Of a stretch of 64,000 bases of DNA, positions 1 to 13,200 are shown one piece after another. The position numbers were made by a program, and so were the translations under genes. Every line of letters starts with the position of its first letter. Within the stretch, counting starts at the first letter, position 1. The notes beneath the pieces were generated by a model that was given only the letters and a program-made list of their open reading frames with translations, was not told where the DNA came from and did not search any database. This stretch comes from Nepenthes gracilis (taxonomy: Eukaryota; Streptophyta; Magnoliopsida; Caryophyllales; Nepenthaceae): contig BSYO01000013.1 of assembly GCA_033239525.1 (NCBI GenBank), forward strand, positions 10,936,501-11,000,500. The letters are read 5' to 3'.

Positions 1-99
1 GTCCACTTTGGAGCATCAACTGTCACAGAGATATCCTCTGCTTGAATATTCCATGCTCACAGATGGAGAAAAAACAAATTGCTTTGAGGAGGTCTTATA

Positions 100-1320
100 G
101 CACAATTAAAAGAGGGAGTAGTTCAAAGTCATGCCAGAAGAAATGAACTTCTTTTATGAGAACTATACTTTTAAGTCGTCTAAATTGTTAAAGGATAAGA
201 AAGCATTGAAGAATAAATTTGTGTTTTGACTAAGGGTTAAGGGCAAATGCGTGTAACCATAGAACAAGACAAGGATAGTTGTAAATGAATTTGACCAGAA
301 GAAAAAAATATTTTTCAAGGAAATTTCTTCTCTCATATTAAATATGTCTTTAATTTGAGTTGTTTAGGACTCAGAGCATATCTAAATTTAAAAATAGAGC
401 TAAACATAAAAACAATTCCATGGTAACCTAGAAGAGAAAAATTAAACGAAGCAACCAAATGACATTATTGTCCAGGGGAAGGAACACCTCATGGGTTGAC
501 TTGAAAAGGCTTATGCGGTATAAACTAGGCACTTATATAGGTATGTAAAATGTTTGATTCCTTTATGGTAGGCCATGGATACAAGAAGACCAAGCATAAT
601 CAATATATATTCATAAATAAATTCTCATGTGAAGATTTTATTTTATTTTATTTTATTAGTATGTGGATGATATGTCGATAGTAGGGCATGATACCAGTAA
701 ATTTAGGATTTTGAAGGAAGACTTGAGAAAGTTCTTAAAGAAATATTTGGGATTGGTGCAACAAATCCTTAAAATAAAGGTTACTTGAAAGAGGAAACGT
801 AAAAAGTTGTGGCTATCTTAGAAAAAATATTGAAAAGGTGTTAGATCATTTCAACATGAGTAAGTAGAAATTTGTGAGTTTTCCACTTGTGGAAAATCAC
901 AAATTTAGTAAGGCCCAATAAATGAGAATGAGGAGGAAATGAAAGAAGATTCCTAATGCTTATGTCGTAAGTAGTCTAATATGTGTGATTATATGTATCA
1001 AGTTAGACATCGCATATGTTATTAGGGGGACAAGTTGATTTTTCTCATGTCCAAGTTAAGAGAGCTAGTTAGTATTGAAGTAGATCTTGAAGTATCTTAG
1101 AAGTACCTCCTGATATTGTCTAAGATTTGGCAACACGATGCCCAGGTTATATGTGTAAAACATGTAAATTTAGTAAAAGATGCGAATTCTAGGAAGTCTT
1201 TTTTGGGATACCTAATGTTCTTTTTAAATGAAGCTTTATTATAGCAATCTAAAATGTGAAAAAATATAATTTTGTCCGCTACAGAAGTTGAATACGTTGT
1301 TATTACTGACATGTGTAAAA
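100..1320 (+). pseudogene. Ty1/copia reverse transcriptase-RNase H relic
   Basis: Broken copia pol fragment with many frameshifts and stops. Reading through the frames shows the usual order. EEMN followed by KALKNKFVF lies near 140-225, where intact copies have EMNSL...KRALKNKWVY. A match to the HGDLEEEIYMEQPEGF segment lies near 419-460, KFDSFMVGHGYKKTKHNQYIF lies near 550-615, and the catalytic YVDDM box is intact at 660-674. HDTSKFRILKEDL follows at about 688-726. An AYVVGSLMY-like stretch lies near 960, and DANSRKSFLGYLMF then ATEVEYVVITD (RNase H) lie near 1180-1310. The relic starts at or before the window edge region and stops abruptly at about 1320, where Harbinger-type DNA begins. 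No integrase, gag or LTR was seen. It is certainly not functional. Confidence 0.85.
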
Positions 1321-1793
1321 AACTCTTACTTTTTGTTTGGTTATTGTAATAAAATTTAGTAGGGATAAAATAATTATTCTTGAGAAATAAAATAAAGTAA
1401 AAATATAGTTAAAAATTATTATTATTTTATTTGATTAGTCATTTTAAACAGGTAAAATAGAATTAATAATTAATATTTTAATATTTAATATATAATAATA
1501 GCAAAAAAATAACCAAAAATTTATATAAATAACTTTTTAACCCTTATCTAAAAAATAAATATTTTAATATACATTAGATTATTTTATAATATCTCTATAA
1601 ATTATTTTTAGCTGACAGCCATTAGGCTATACGAGGCCTAATTATAACCAGGTTAGGACTGGCTTTTGGACCAAAAATATATATTATTTAAGAAATATTA
1701 GATCCATAAACAATATCTAAACAAAAACATAAAATTATCCTTCCCGTACGGCGCCTCTAGGCTGCTAAAAATTGGGACAATGTTCTAATGTAA

Positions 1794-1856
1794 ATAACAT
1801 GTTATTTATGCAAATAAACAACAACCTTCTACTGTAACAACATGTTATTTATACAA
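1794..1856. repeat. Short palindrome and direct repeat
   Basis: The 14-bp perfect palindrome AATAACATGTTATT (1794-1807) starts a segment that recurs about 36 bp later with one change (AACATGTTATTTATACAAAT). It lies in the non-coding part of the Harbinger-type block and has no known role. Confidence 0.6.
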
Positions 1857-3221
1857 ATAACATATTCTTCTGTTAAGTGGGACAACATTCTGTTGCCGAA
1901 AATCTGAATTCGACTGCTTATCAACATTCAGCAGCTTTATTAACATGTTTAAGTGGTCAAGTATAAACTGCTTGTTACTTTTCAAGCCTCATGTTCAACC
2001 ATAGACTTGAAAATATTGTTTTTCTATATGAAATAGTTAATAGTTATGTACAACATATTCTAATATAAATATTATTCAATCCAATGTAATTGTCAGTCAG
2101 ATAAAAGATTAAACATGCCTATCATAAAGGTTGGATCAAGCATACATTTGGTATAAGTAGTATTTCTTTTAATTGCAAATAATGCATGAATCTCGACCAA
2201 TAGAATATATAGTTGTTCAGACTTTTGTTGAGCCGTAAACTCAATCCTTAAACTGTTGCTCAATATATTTCCACCTTATTTATATTAGCAGTTTTAAAAC
2301 TATACTTGGACAACATTCTCTGATCGTCACCTACTTTTTACTTCTTTTCCTTAGATGAGTTCCTCTTAATTGGACTGGCAGTAGGTATTTTATTGTAAAT
2401 AGATTATTTGTCATTGCTATGTATGTTTTTATTGTCCAACTCTGAAATATTTTTCACGCTGAGTTGCTCATTTTTTGGTTCTTTTTGCTCAAGCTATATG
2501 ATGATGTGTTTAGCGATTTGTACACAATCTTTAATACAAATCATAGATAAATAGTTAAAATAGAAAAATGTCTTTTTTGGGGCCAAACAACAGTTTTCAT
2601 GTGAGTCTATATCAAAAAAAAAAAAAATAAAGGACAGATATTATCTAGGGGATTTTCAAATAATAAAAAAACATAACACAATTAATTACTTGTTGCCCAA
2701 AAAAAAAAAAAAAAACTGAAAAGTGGCATTTCGTACATGTAATTCTACAATTGCCATCTTACGTACATTATCTTAATTAAATCCAAAACTTTTGGTACTC
2801 TTGATCATGTCATATATAATACTCCAATCGTATATTGACATTATTATTCTTGATATAATGTGTGAAATTACCTTCAAATTCGACATAAGCAATAGCTGTC
2901 TTAATATTCTTTCTAATTAAAATAAATAATCCTATTCAAATTTGTTATTGACATTTTACATGCTAATGTTATATAGTTCCACCATGCCATGTACAAGAGT
3001 ATCATTTTCATGAAACTCACATATTATTTTAGTTTCCTTATCGACTTGTGTTATATCTGCTATCATTTTCCTACATAATATATATTATCATAAAATGTAG
3101 ACAATTATCTGTCAAAATGTTGACTAAATTATATATAAAACATTGATTTAAATAATCTAGTAATATGAAAAATGGCTATCAAAATGTTCCGCATTGAGCA
3201 TTGCATTGATTAAGTTACCCC

Positions 3222-4330
3222 TCAATTTATTTCAACAATCAGTGGGATAATTTGTACTATCATGTCCTTAGCTTCTTCAACACCATCATAATCCATATTA
3301 TTGTACTTATCATCAGTAAGAAAATAAGTCATTCTATTTATAATATCATTGTGGAGCAAACAATAATCACTAATAACCCAATTGTGTGTTCTGATAAAAT
3401 AAAATGATGCATTTTTAGGGATGTTCCAACACATTTCAAATAATCCAAAATACCTCTCAATAATATTATCAGCAGTTACATATTTCATATTAAAAATTTT
3501 TTTAATCATTCTCGATTGATAGCCTTGATACTATTCATTAGAGTGGTACCAGTGACTCCTAAAAGATGCAAGGAATCAATTGTAATTTGTGTATCTCATA
3601 TCTACTAAATAATAAGCACCTATATAAAAAAAACTTTATATTATTACACAACCAAATATAGCAAGCAAAATGTTATACTTCTTTTGATAAATTGGAATTG
3701 TACCATTAGAAACTCTCAATCCATGTCTCCTACTTAGTATGTCTCATAGAATTATAGATTCTACAATAGATCCATCTCAACCAAGAAATACATAAATAAA
3801 TTGTATACCATCGGTTCATAACTCTAACACTTTTGTGATAATATCTCTCTTATAAGTTCGATATCTAAATTTACTTAGATTAGGTATATTAATTTTCATA
3901 GCTTATCTAAAGTGCCAACACAATTCTACAAATATACATCAAACCAAGTAAGAATCTAAGTATATTTATTACATTGATATAATAAAGAATATATAATATT
4001 ATTAATCACTTTTATCACTAATTTATAGAATTTTTAAGAATAGATTCTGACTGTCTAAATAAGAGTGCTTGTAAATGTATTATTATAATTAAGATATTAT
4101 TAAATATTCTATTTACTATCTCATCTGATTTCTTAAAGTTATACACAGTTACTTTATTTTTGACATAATGTGTAAGAATGCGTAACAATATTGCCAATTC
4201 TCAACATGTCACACAACTTAAAGAACCCTTATCTATTCATTCTCAACATATTTATGCAAGCGATATGACTATTGCGTATGATTTTATTAATTTTTTCTAC
4301 TATCATATAAAAATCAAGTCTATCTTCTAA
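3222..4330 (-). pseudogene. PIF/Harbinger (HARBI1-like) transposase, decayed
   Basis: Minus-strand relic of a plant Harbinger DDE nuclease. The longest open stretch (3222-3509, 95 aa) carries FNMKYVTADNIIERYFGLFE and then SFYFIRTHNWVI..CLLHN, which are the C-terminal family signatures (FNxKHASARNVIERCFGLLK, SFYPIRTQNRII..CCLLHN). Upstream, through stops, come YRTYKRDIITKVL, QFIYVFLG*DGSIVES (family: GWEGSAxDSRVL), SRRHGLRV, YYLVDMRYTN (family: YYLVDAGYTN) and HWYHSNE (family: RYHLNEW) between about 3510 and 3870. Near 4180-4260 the CINMLRMNR*GFFKLCDML segment matches the family N-terminal CxRMLRMDRxxFxxLC motif. Several premature stops make it inactive. The catalytic Asp of the GWEGSAxDS box lies in a mutated segment. 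No partner ORF was found. Confidence 0.85.
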
Positions 4331-5332
4331 TTCTAATTCTCTAGTAATGAATACTTAAAATTGCACTTAACATACATAAAAATCAATAAATAATATGACA
4401 AATATTAATCCATGTAGTTAGCATGGTTGTAATCTTCTTTCATCTTATTGGACAAGGTTAAGCTTAATTGATCAATTAACTACAAGCACAAGTCACAAGT
4501 ATGCAATTTGTATCATGTAAGTAATCAAGTTCGAATATTTCTACACAACCAGGAAAAGAACTAGTTACCCTTCACTCAAAACAAGTCATCAAAAGAATAA
4601 GTGAGCTCGGTAATAAAACTTCTGATTGTTCAACCAAGCTTTGAAGACAAATTCAGAATAAATCCTCAAAATTCTAATTTCCTCTGCACTGTTGAATGAG
4701 TTTTAAATCTACTCTAACGTCCTCTGGGTGCAACCGATACCTGCCAAAAGCATTGAACCCTATGAAAAAATCCTCATCTAGAACTTACACATTTCAAAAC
4801 ATGTATAGAGGGCAATAAAATAAATAAATAAACCCAAGCATAAGTAGTGCAGAAATGTGAGCATGAGCATGGCTCCAATCAATCTGTTGCACTGTCAGAT
4901 GGCGGAAACACATCTAACTGTCTGTACACGTACAACATGCAACGAGACGAAGATTGAGATGACTGAGAAAGAAAAAAAGAATGAGTGGTTGCGAAGAAAG
5001 ATAGATGGCGATGTGGTAGACTTACCCAGTTGATCGAAGATGAGGTCGCTGGAAGGCCTGCAGCGATGGCGATTTGTTTTTCGTGGAGTGTGTGAAGAAC
5101 AGGGTAAAAGGTTAGTATTAGGGTTAATGTGGTGTAATCGTGAGATGAGAAGGAGGGTGTGTATAGGGTTTGGGTAAGTTGTAAATGGGGAAATTAATTT
5201 GGAATAAGCATTCCTTCAATGTAAGCATAAAAAAATACCAGGAGATCATGGTTTTTGGTTATTTTTTGTTTTAAAGGAATGAAAATTTCTTTAGGAATTA
5301 CTATTCCTATTATTGAACCAGCCAAATGGTAA

Positions 5333-5550
5333 AATAATAATTTTATTTATAATAGAGTAAAAATAAAATTTTATTTTAGGTTATCTAATATGCTGAATCG
5401 GCAAAAATAAAAATAGTTTATAATATATTATAATGGCCAAAATGAAATACACTTCACTAGAAATTTAACTTTTTTACTATTAAACAAAACACATTGATGC
5501 CATGTATCAATGGCTACAGAAAGTTTAGAGAGTTAAAAATCTCAATAAAG

Positions 5551-5592
<42 letters not shown>

Positions 5593-5683
5593 ACTTGAAT
5601 GACTCAAATATGTTGAGATAGATTATTTTTATATACGCCATTTGTAGAAATTTCAAGAAGAAGGTCAACGAAAGTAAGAGGAT
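5333..5683. other. AT-rich intergenic spacer with (AT)n microsatellite
   Basis: No coding signal. A pure (AT)n run of about 36 bp occupies 5554-5589. Confidence 0.7.
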
Positions 5684-6615
5684 GGGCTAGAAAAAAGGCC
5701 ATCCTGCTTAAGTTTGTTGGGCTTGCTTTGGCACTCGTGCCTGGCTTTCCATAATGGGCCTATTCCATATAAAGCCCACGCCTCCGATTGGCCGCCCGCC
5801 ACTCTCTTCGTATCGCAAGGCGGCCAACAGGCCGATCGGCCAACCCAGACATGTTGGCCGTCTCCGCTCCCTACATACCGGGCCGAAACGAGGCCCTTCT
5901 AATGGGCCCGACTCCTCAGCCCATAGCCCGAATGGAGTACGCCTTCCATGAGGGGCCAACAACTTAAATGAGCTTTCTAACAGAATATGTTTAGGTAAAC
6001 GATCTTCAAGGATATTCCACGATCTTAAAGGGAATATCGGCAAGAAGCGCCCTTCAAATAAGGAAAGTTTTGCCCAAGGAAAGTTGGAAAGTGGTCAACG
6101 CCTCGAAGGAAACAATAGCCTCGGCCTCCGGGAAGGAAGGTCACGAGATCACAATAAGGATGATTCCTTCCAAAGAAGGAAGATCACCATCTTTGCCATA
6201 AAAGAGGTCTCCGATCCGGCATCCGGGACACGCTCTCAGGATGCACACAGACGCCTTCAAAACTCTCTCTTAAACACTTGATACCGGAGACTCTTTCTTG
6301 AAGCAACGATAGAGAGAGAAACCCTAAGCGAGAAACAAGCTCTGGTCCCCGGCCAAACCCTCAAGCACACTCTCAACTCCAAGGCAACGAACGGGTTGCC
6401 ACACGTTCTCTGCCTTCCCACCTTCCGAGATACGAGAAAGGATAGATTAGCTTTTCTTTTATATGAGTGTTATCGGTGGGATTACATCGTTAACGCCGAC
6501 CTCTCGTTTGTTTAGTGGTTTGTCTTCGGTTTGATAGAAGAATCCGAACCCGTTAAGTCGGAGAAAGTGACGCGTCGGATAGGATTAAGGCCCAAGTATA
6601 CATCAATTGGACTAA
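5684..6615 (+). other. GC-rich LTR-like fragment
   Basis: About 930 bp of sharply higher GC in AT-rich surroundings. The order resembles an LTR read on the plus strand: a GC-rich upstream part, a leader-like part with GAGAGAAACCCTAAGCGAG and CACACTCTCAACTCC (6310-6390), and a tail that ends near CATCA at about 6610. No partner LTR, no clear TG start and no target duplication were found, so it may be a solo or truncated Ty3-type LTR. Short overlapping ORFs on both strands here look like GC-driven chance frames. Confidence 0.3.
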
Positions 6616-9019
6616 AATAGACAATCTGGAAGAAAAGTAGAAAAATTCATCAAACCGGAGTTATTAGACACAGGACACATTTTGTCAGGCATGACAGTCT
6701 GGGTTGTTGAGGTGTCGGGTTGTTATGCATACATGGTGCCCTGTGTAAAGTGCAGGACTAAAAATGACGATTGTTTGAGGCATGACCGAGGAGGGGGTCT
6801 GAGCGCAATTTTCTTACAAAGGAGATAACAATTTTTGTGAAAAGTTCAAAAAGAAAGGTCATCTATTACATGTGCCGTTTTTTGAAAAAGCTGCTGTGGG
6901 CGTCGCTTTCTTCTCAACCATTTGCTGCAGCATATTAAATTTCATTGTCTGTTTACCATGCATATTTGCTCTGCATAAAGAGACGATGAACTATGTAAGG
7001 TCAGGATGCTTACTACTTAAAATTCAATATGTTTGAATCCAATAAATACAAAGGTGTGCATACTTACATAATTGAAGAAAATACATATAAGAATAACTCA
7101 GTAAATATTGAGAGTCAAAAAATTAAATTTCATTTTAATTGTCGAAATTATAGAATTCTACTATTTTGGATGAGAGAGGCTGTATAATATACCCATTGTT
7201 GCTATAATAGAAGATTTTGAGACTATATGTCTCCTGATTTTTCACGTAAAATCCTTAATATTTTATATATCCTATTTTTTGATCATATTATGTTTAGTTT
7301 TAGTTTCTATTTACTATTAAGAAATGAAAATTCTACAAAAACCATGAGTTCCAGTATAAAAATAGCATCCTAATATGTAAATTTAATGCTGCATGAATTT
7401 AGTGAACTCGGGGACTTATTATACAAATAAGTTTGTGTAATGGTCAGTGCAGTGGTAATTCTTTTAAATGACGTGTTGTTTCTTTGTCCAACCCCAGTTC
7501 AATCTCTCCCTCTCTCTCGCTCTCTCAGATGAAGTTACTGTATTTGTAAGAATAGTTACGTGAAATAGACAGCTGAGGAAGGAAAAGAATTTATTCATCC
7601 TTTGCTGGTTTAAGACGGAAATAGACATACAAGGATGTGGCCCTTATGGCGCAGACTGCGTAAATTTTGGCTCTATGTAGTAGCCGTTAAGCATGACCCA
7701 AAAAATACAACCTGAAATATTTGCAGTATAATTTTATGTCAATTTAAATGAATATTAGTAGTAGTAGTAGCAGATGAACCAAGTCTATTAGTTGTATTAT
7801 ATTTATTGAATATTGCCCTTAAATCTCATGTGATTAGAAAAATATAATCCGTGGCTGCTTCCGTTATAACCTATTTTCAAAATAGTGAAATATCTCTCTT
7901 TTCTTTTTTTCTTTTTTTTTTTTTGAGATTATTCCACGTAAATATGGTATTTTATTGTATGATTATATATTAATTTTGTGCTGTTAATCTCCCCACTATC
8001 GAACTGCTGCATTGCGAGTATTGGATGTGATGACTTGCTATAAATTAGATGGATGCCGAGCTATTTTCAGTTAAACAGCTGAAGGAGCAGTTAAGGTTTA
8101 AATTAGACGATGAGTTCCTAACATCTCGTTTTCTGGTAGTGCTTAGTACACTGCTAAATAGATGGAATCCTCATGCTTTTAGTTTCTGCTAACAACTTGA
8201 CGGGGATTTTATGTGTAACAGCTGAGAGTTAAGCTTTGGAACAGCTACTGTAGAGCAAATATTCAATAGCAATCCTAATTTGATTGCTTTTAAGGGCTAA
8301 ATTTGCAATTAGTTAGTCATGTCTGTAATTTCGTCCATACTCTTGACAAGGATGCTATTTACCAACGAAACGAAAGAACTATTGTCATATAGAAGAATGG
8401 CACTCCGACTAAGCAAGATTATTATTATTATTATTATTATCTTTTATTAGTGCCTAGATTTTGGGTTTGATAATATGTTTTGCATGGGTAATATCGATGA
8501 ATAAGGCATGTTTGTAGTTTTCAATGCTTGTAATGCCGCATTTTATCTCTTAAGTTTTGTCTCAGCAAAATTCGTTAAGGATTCAGAACTTACAATAAAA
8601 GTGAGTCCCTGGGACTGCACTTTACCTCCGTAGTGCAGTTCTTTCATATCATTTTAAAACTGTTGAATATACATTTAATGGTCCATGTATTTTTTTTTTT
8701 CAGATTTTTCTAATATTATTTTATTTTTAAATAAAACATATGATCATTAAATTTATATCAAACAATATAAAAATCTAGTAATTTATATAGATTTTAAAAC
8801 TATCTTTGCTCTTGTTACTCTATTATTATAGAGTTAAATAGATTTTAATATTGCAGCTTTTATTATTGTATTAGTTCTATTTTATATGTATATAAAAAGG
8901 GCCTGGCACAATATGGGTAGTGTCAAACACCGCCTTGTAAACAATATAGAGTCATGTCAAATATGGCATAATTTTTCTCACTCACACACACACACACACA
9001 TACACACACATATATATAT
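6616..9019. other. AT-rich region without recognisable genes
   Basis: No ORF or homology was recognised. Small simple repeats occur: a (TAG)n run near 7757-7774, a T-run near 7903-7925, an (ATT)n run near 8421-8440, and a (CA)n(TA)n microsatellite at about 8979-9019 that directly abuts the LARD-like element. Confidence 0.6.
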
Positions 9020-10187
9020 TGATGGGTCCAGTACCACAGGTCGACCGAAAATCTGAATCATAGCATATGTACAGCTCGTCAGAAACTCCTCTAGGACCAA
9101 CGCAAGGCCCCTGGAGGCTCATTAAGCGAGCTGACAGCGCAGCCTGACAAGTCCAGCCCATTTCGTCTTCTCAAGACATCCTACCTAAGGTCTCATATCG
9201 CTCAAGCAGATAGGTGCTACTCCACGGATCACACTACAAAAGAAATTGTCGTAGTAGGCTCCCACAAGTTGGAAAGGGCTCAGGAGGCTCGGATGGCTCA
9301 ACCAAAATCCGCGATTGCCATCAACCATTCTCCTACGAATGCAGGCCTGTCTTCATTTGAGGAGGTCTACCCTCCATTTAAGAGCCGCCCTCCATCAAGA
9401 AGTCATCCTCTATCTAAAAGTTGTCCTCTATCTAGGAGACTCCACCTTTCTAGGAGGCCTACCCCCTATTCAGGAGTCGTCCTCCATCTAGGAGACCTTT
9501 CATCTATCTAGAAGTCACCCTCCTTTCAGGAGGTCCGCTCTCCGTCCAGGAGTCTCGCTTTCCATCTAGAAGCCCCATTCTTTGTCCAGGAGGCCCATAG
9601 CCCATGCAAAAGCCCCGCCCTTCGTTTCATATGCTGCCCAGTGATTGGACGCACTCTGAAGTTCAGTCTTCCATACCTCTAAGATACCCCTCAGTTAAGC
9701 GCACCTCCAAATCGCCCTTCAGTGGGGTGCATATTCAAGCCGCCTTTCAATCAGACGCATCTCTAAGCTACCCCTTAGTTGTATACCTCTGTGAGCCGCT
9801 CCTCAATTGGATACACCTTTAAATCGCCCCTCAATTGGGTGCACATCTAAGACATCTCTTAATCGGGTGTACCTTAAAATTACTCCGGTAGAATACAACC
9901 ACTAGAACCAAGCCCTCCAATATTAGTCACTTTTCCCCACTTACGTATATCCATGCATTCCTTTATTCATCACATCTTTCTATCTATTGAAAAAAATTTC
10001 TTACTTGAGCGTTGGAGGATAAACCATAGAGTGAATCCCACAAATCCTCTGATATCTTATTTGTTCGTTGTATTGCACAGGACTCAAGTTCAAATTAACA
10101 GAGTTCGGACCTGTCTCAATTCGACCCGATGTGGAAGATCAGGTCTCTCCTTAATCTATACAATAACCTAAATTCAATGATGCATCA
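9020..10187 (+). repeat. 5' LTR of the LARD-like element
   Basis: A 1168-bp LTR, TGATGGGT...TGATGCATCA. It aligns to 14620-16595 along the first 310 bp, across a short minisatellite (about 9350-9610), a second repeat block (about 9660-9870) and the final 250 bp. Shared landmarks are TCTTCTCAAGACATCC, GTCGTAGTAGGC (GTCGTAGCAGGC in the 3' copy) and the CACTTTTCCCCACTT region. A TATA-like ACTACAAAAG (9231-9240) lies where the 3' LTR has ACTATAAAAG. Confidence 0.8.
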
Positions 10188-10188
10188 T

Positions 10189-10209
10189 TAGCGCCATATG
10201 TGGGAAGCA
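10189..10209 (+). promoter_or_regulatory. Primer-binding-site-like sequence
   Basis: TAGCGCCATATGTGGGAAG directly follows the 5' LTR. It resembles the TGGCGCC... sites of plant Ty3/gypsy elements that use the 3' end of an Asp-type tRNA, with substitutions. This fixes the plus orientation of the element. Confidence 0.55.
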
Positions 10210-13200
10210 ACTAAAAAGCCTTTCCACTACACAACAACAAAATAGACATAGTCAATACACATAATCCAACCAAGACATTGGCCAGAGACATTGTCTCCTA
10301 TGGCAATGACCCCAAGGGTAGCCAGGGCGATGCACGACTTGCATTCGATGAGCATACGTCTACTATTCTAGGCCCTATGCGCTCATTTGCATAGGCAACA
10401 ATTGAAGGCTCCTTCCTCCCAAGCACAAATATTAGCACTCCAAAGGAAGAAGTCAGAGGAAAAGAGCCCCTACTAAGGGAAAATCCCATCTACCTAATGA
10501 CCTTTGTATTTAAGAGGATCCGAGTGACAGGGCCCACTCTCAAAAGAGAGTTCGTATGGGTCCCTATGCACAAGATGAAAGCCCAGAGCAGTGATTCCTT
10601 TGCCATCCCCAAGACGACTGGCGACCTTCTGACTAGCAACAACAAGCTCTCCATCCTCCCCTTGCTGGGACAAGAAGCGCATCCTGGGAAGGGATCCTAG
10701 AGTTTTTAGATCTCTACTCACGAGAGGCCTCGCTAGAGCAAGAGGCCTAACTCGAGGGCTTGGCAAGGCAGATCCTGTGACAACACTTCTCATTGACCCT
10801 ATGCAGAGTGAGAGATCCCACAAGGACCGTCACAATCCTCATGATGGGGGCCTAACATGCTCGGTTTCGCTACCTATCGAACTAGTCATGACGATGACCC
10901 CTCATCGGGTAGCCATGTCGATAGATGATCGGCCCCGACCGTGCAAGCACACGCCGTCCAGCCGGGTGCCCTATTCTTGTTGATCCCAAACCGTCTGCAC
11001 TCATCCAAGGATGCAACGCTAGGGGCTCCATCTTCTAATCTCCAAACTGTTTGCACCCATCCGAAGGTGCAATACTGGAGGCTCCTCCCTTCAACTTCCA
11101 GGTGATCAGAGAAAGTCAGCATCCTCAAAGGATCCAACAGCCTGACAACCTTGGGACTTGGGTAGCCCCAAGCACCAGGGCCTAGCAGCAGTCGAAGGAC
11201 CAACCTAGCCACGAGATGCAGAGTGAAAGCCCGAATCACCAACACTTCTCATCGGTCTATTGCATAGCAGCAAATCTCATAGAAGTTATCACAGCTCTCG
11301 CAATGGGGACTTGACATGCTCGGTCCACTACTCAAAGCATTACAGCAGGCCTTGCCCGGCCAAGTGCCATACCAGTTCAGGTTGCCCAAGGCTGTATCGG
11401 CCGACGGCAGAATCTGAGCTAGTGGCCATCGAACCACCCAACATAGCAGTAAGGAGCTACCCAGCCAATTCATGGTGGAGGACCAAGTCCCATAGAGCAT
11501 AGAGGCTGTAGGCCAAAGTACCCGCCAAAGCTCCTCAACAAGCCTCCAAAGAGGTGCACGTCGACCGTGCATCCATAGCATTGAACCAGTCCAAAGGGCA
11601 TAGCATGCCATCCACTGCAAGCACTGACGACGATTCTGTACCGAATCAAGGTAAATCTTGCCTGTATCATACTGTTTGCTTGAACTATGCTGTTGTTAGT
11701 AAAATAATCATTTTGTCTGCTCATGTGAATGCTTGCATATTATCTCATTGTATCCAACGGTCTAGATTGCCCCTAAGTTGGATAAACACCTATTCACCTA
11801 TAACTCAACCTATAAAGGCCAAAGAACCTCGGCCCCGTACCGAGTGGCCCATACGTGGTCAAATCTGAACCTTAGTCCTGTGCTTAGCGGCTCATACGTG
11901 GTTGAATTTAAATCTTGATCCCATACTGAGTGGCTCATATGTGGTCAAATTTGAACCTCAATCCCGTCACTGAGCGGCCTATGAGCTGTTAAACTTAAAA
12001 CCTTAGGGGGCTTTTCAACATGCATGCAGCGACCTTCTCCTGAAGGAGAGAGGATCATTAATCAATGATGGTAGGCCGACTAGGGCTAGACATATGAAAG
12101 CTACGACGTCTTCTAATAGGACCGAGTATCGATGGGTATATGCAGGCGATAGCCTAGGCAAGCCAAAGCCTGGAAACGATAGCCTCAAAACTAAGTCGGA
12201 AACTACCATTTCTAGCGCAACGACCTCCTCCTGACATGGGTAAGCGCAACCAGACAGATGCATTTGTCAAAGCCTAGCAACGGTAGTCTTAAGGCTTAGC
12301 TAGCAACTGCATCTCCTCAGTGCCACGATTTTCTTTCATAGGAATGAGCACTATCTGACACAAGTGACCAACCAAGCTCAGTGATGATAGCTCCGATGCT
12401 TAGCTGGAAAGCAGTGTACACCTGTACCATGACCTCTCGGTAGGAGCGAGTGTGATTCGTTGCAGACTTCTAAGTCATCCCTGGCATCTTTGGCACTCAG
12501 CGGGCAAGCATAACGACATCCTTGAAGGAGCCATCGAGATCAAGATCCCTAGCTTGACCGCAGTTGCAGCGTCGATTCGTTCACCCAGCCTTCTAGCTGA
12601 AGGGTCCCATGTTCTAGTATCAAAGTCCATTGGGGGCTCCTCGCTCTCAGTCAACCTAGATGACTCACCAGTGTCAATCCACTGCAAGAAGGGCCCTTCC
12701 ATGGAATGCACAGTGCGACCTACTCCTATAACTCAAATGATTGACTACCATGAGGCAGGAAGTCCCCTTTTGAGCATGGTAAAGACTTCCCTTCTATCTC
12801 CAAGAGATCAACCAAGTCAAATCAATACCGAACTTGAGCATCCCTCAAATTAGAGGCGCCAATAACAAGGTCCAAGATTGGCAAGAAGTCGCTAGGCAGA
12901 GCTGAATCCTCTACCCTTTGCCTCTTCAAGCATAGTCGTTGTAGATAGCAGCAAGTCCCCACTCAGCCTTTTGAAGCACGTCCACGAAGTGAGGTGATCC
13001 GATCCTAAGCCCGAGATCTTCGCTTTGCAAGCTCCTAGATCTCGCTTGAGATTGGGATGGCATACAGTTGAAGCCAGTGTCTTGTTCTCGACACTACAGG
13101 GCCTCAGTTCCCTGAAATCAGTTGATTAGGAACAGCAAGCTTGCACAGTTCTTGCACGGCAGCTCTATCTCTCACCGTAGCCCGTTGGAAATTAATGATA

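Larger units (their letters stand above)
1326..5332 (-). mobile_element. PIF/Harbinger DNA transposon (boundaries tentative)
   Basis: An AT-rich block of about 4 kb carrying a minus-strand Harbinger transposase relic at about 3222-4330. Candidate ends: at the left, TTA is followed by a T-rich run and TTTGGTTA (1326-1345). At the right, the reverse complement of about 5318-5338 reads TTA, a T-rich run and then TTTGGCTG. Harbinger elements have short terminal inverted repeats containing TTTGG and 3-bp TTA/TAA duplications, so this fits. However, the inverted repeats match over only a short core and the duplication is not exact. The copia homology stops at the left end. Bases 4350-5230, upstream of the transposase, hold no recognisable Myb-like second ORF. 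Bases 1350-3220 are AT-rich without coding signal. Confidence 0.5.

Noticed and set aside
9269..9822. ORFs rich in PSSRRLHLSRRP-type repeats in the 5' LTR of the LARD
   Set aside because: They translate the LTR minisatellite. The equivalent region of the 3' LTR has different frames.
10494..11724. Cluster of 70-124-codon ORFs on both strands in the LARD interior
   Set aside because: The ORFs overlap on opposite strands, have no domain similarity and follow from moderate GC. No gag or pol motif was found.
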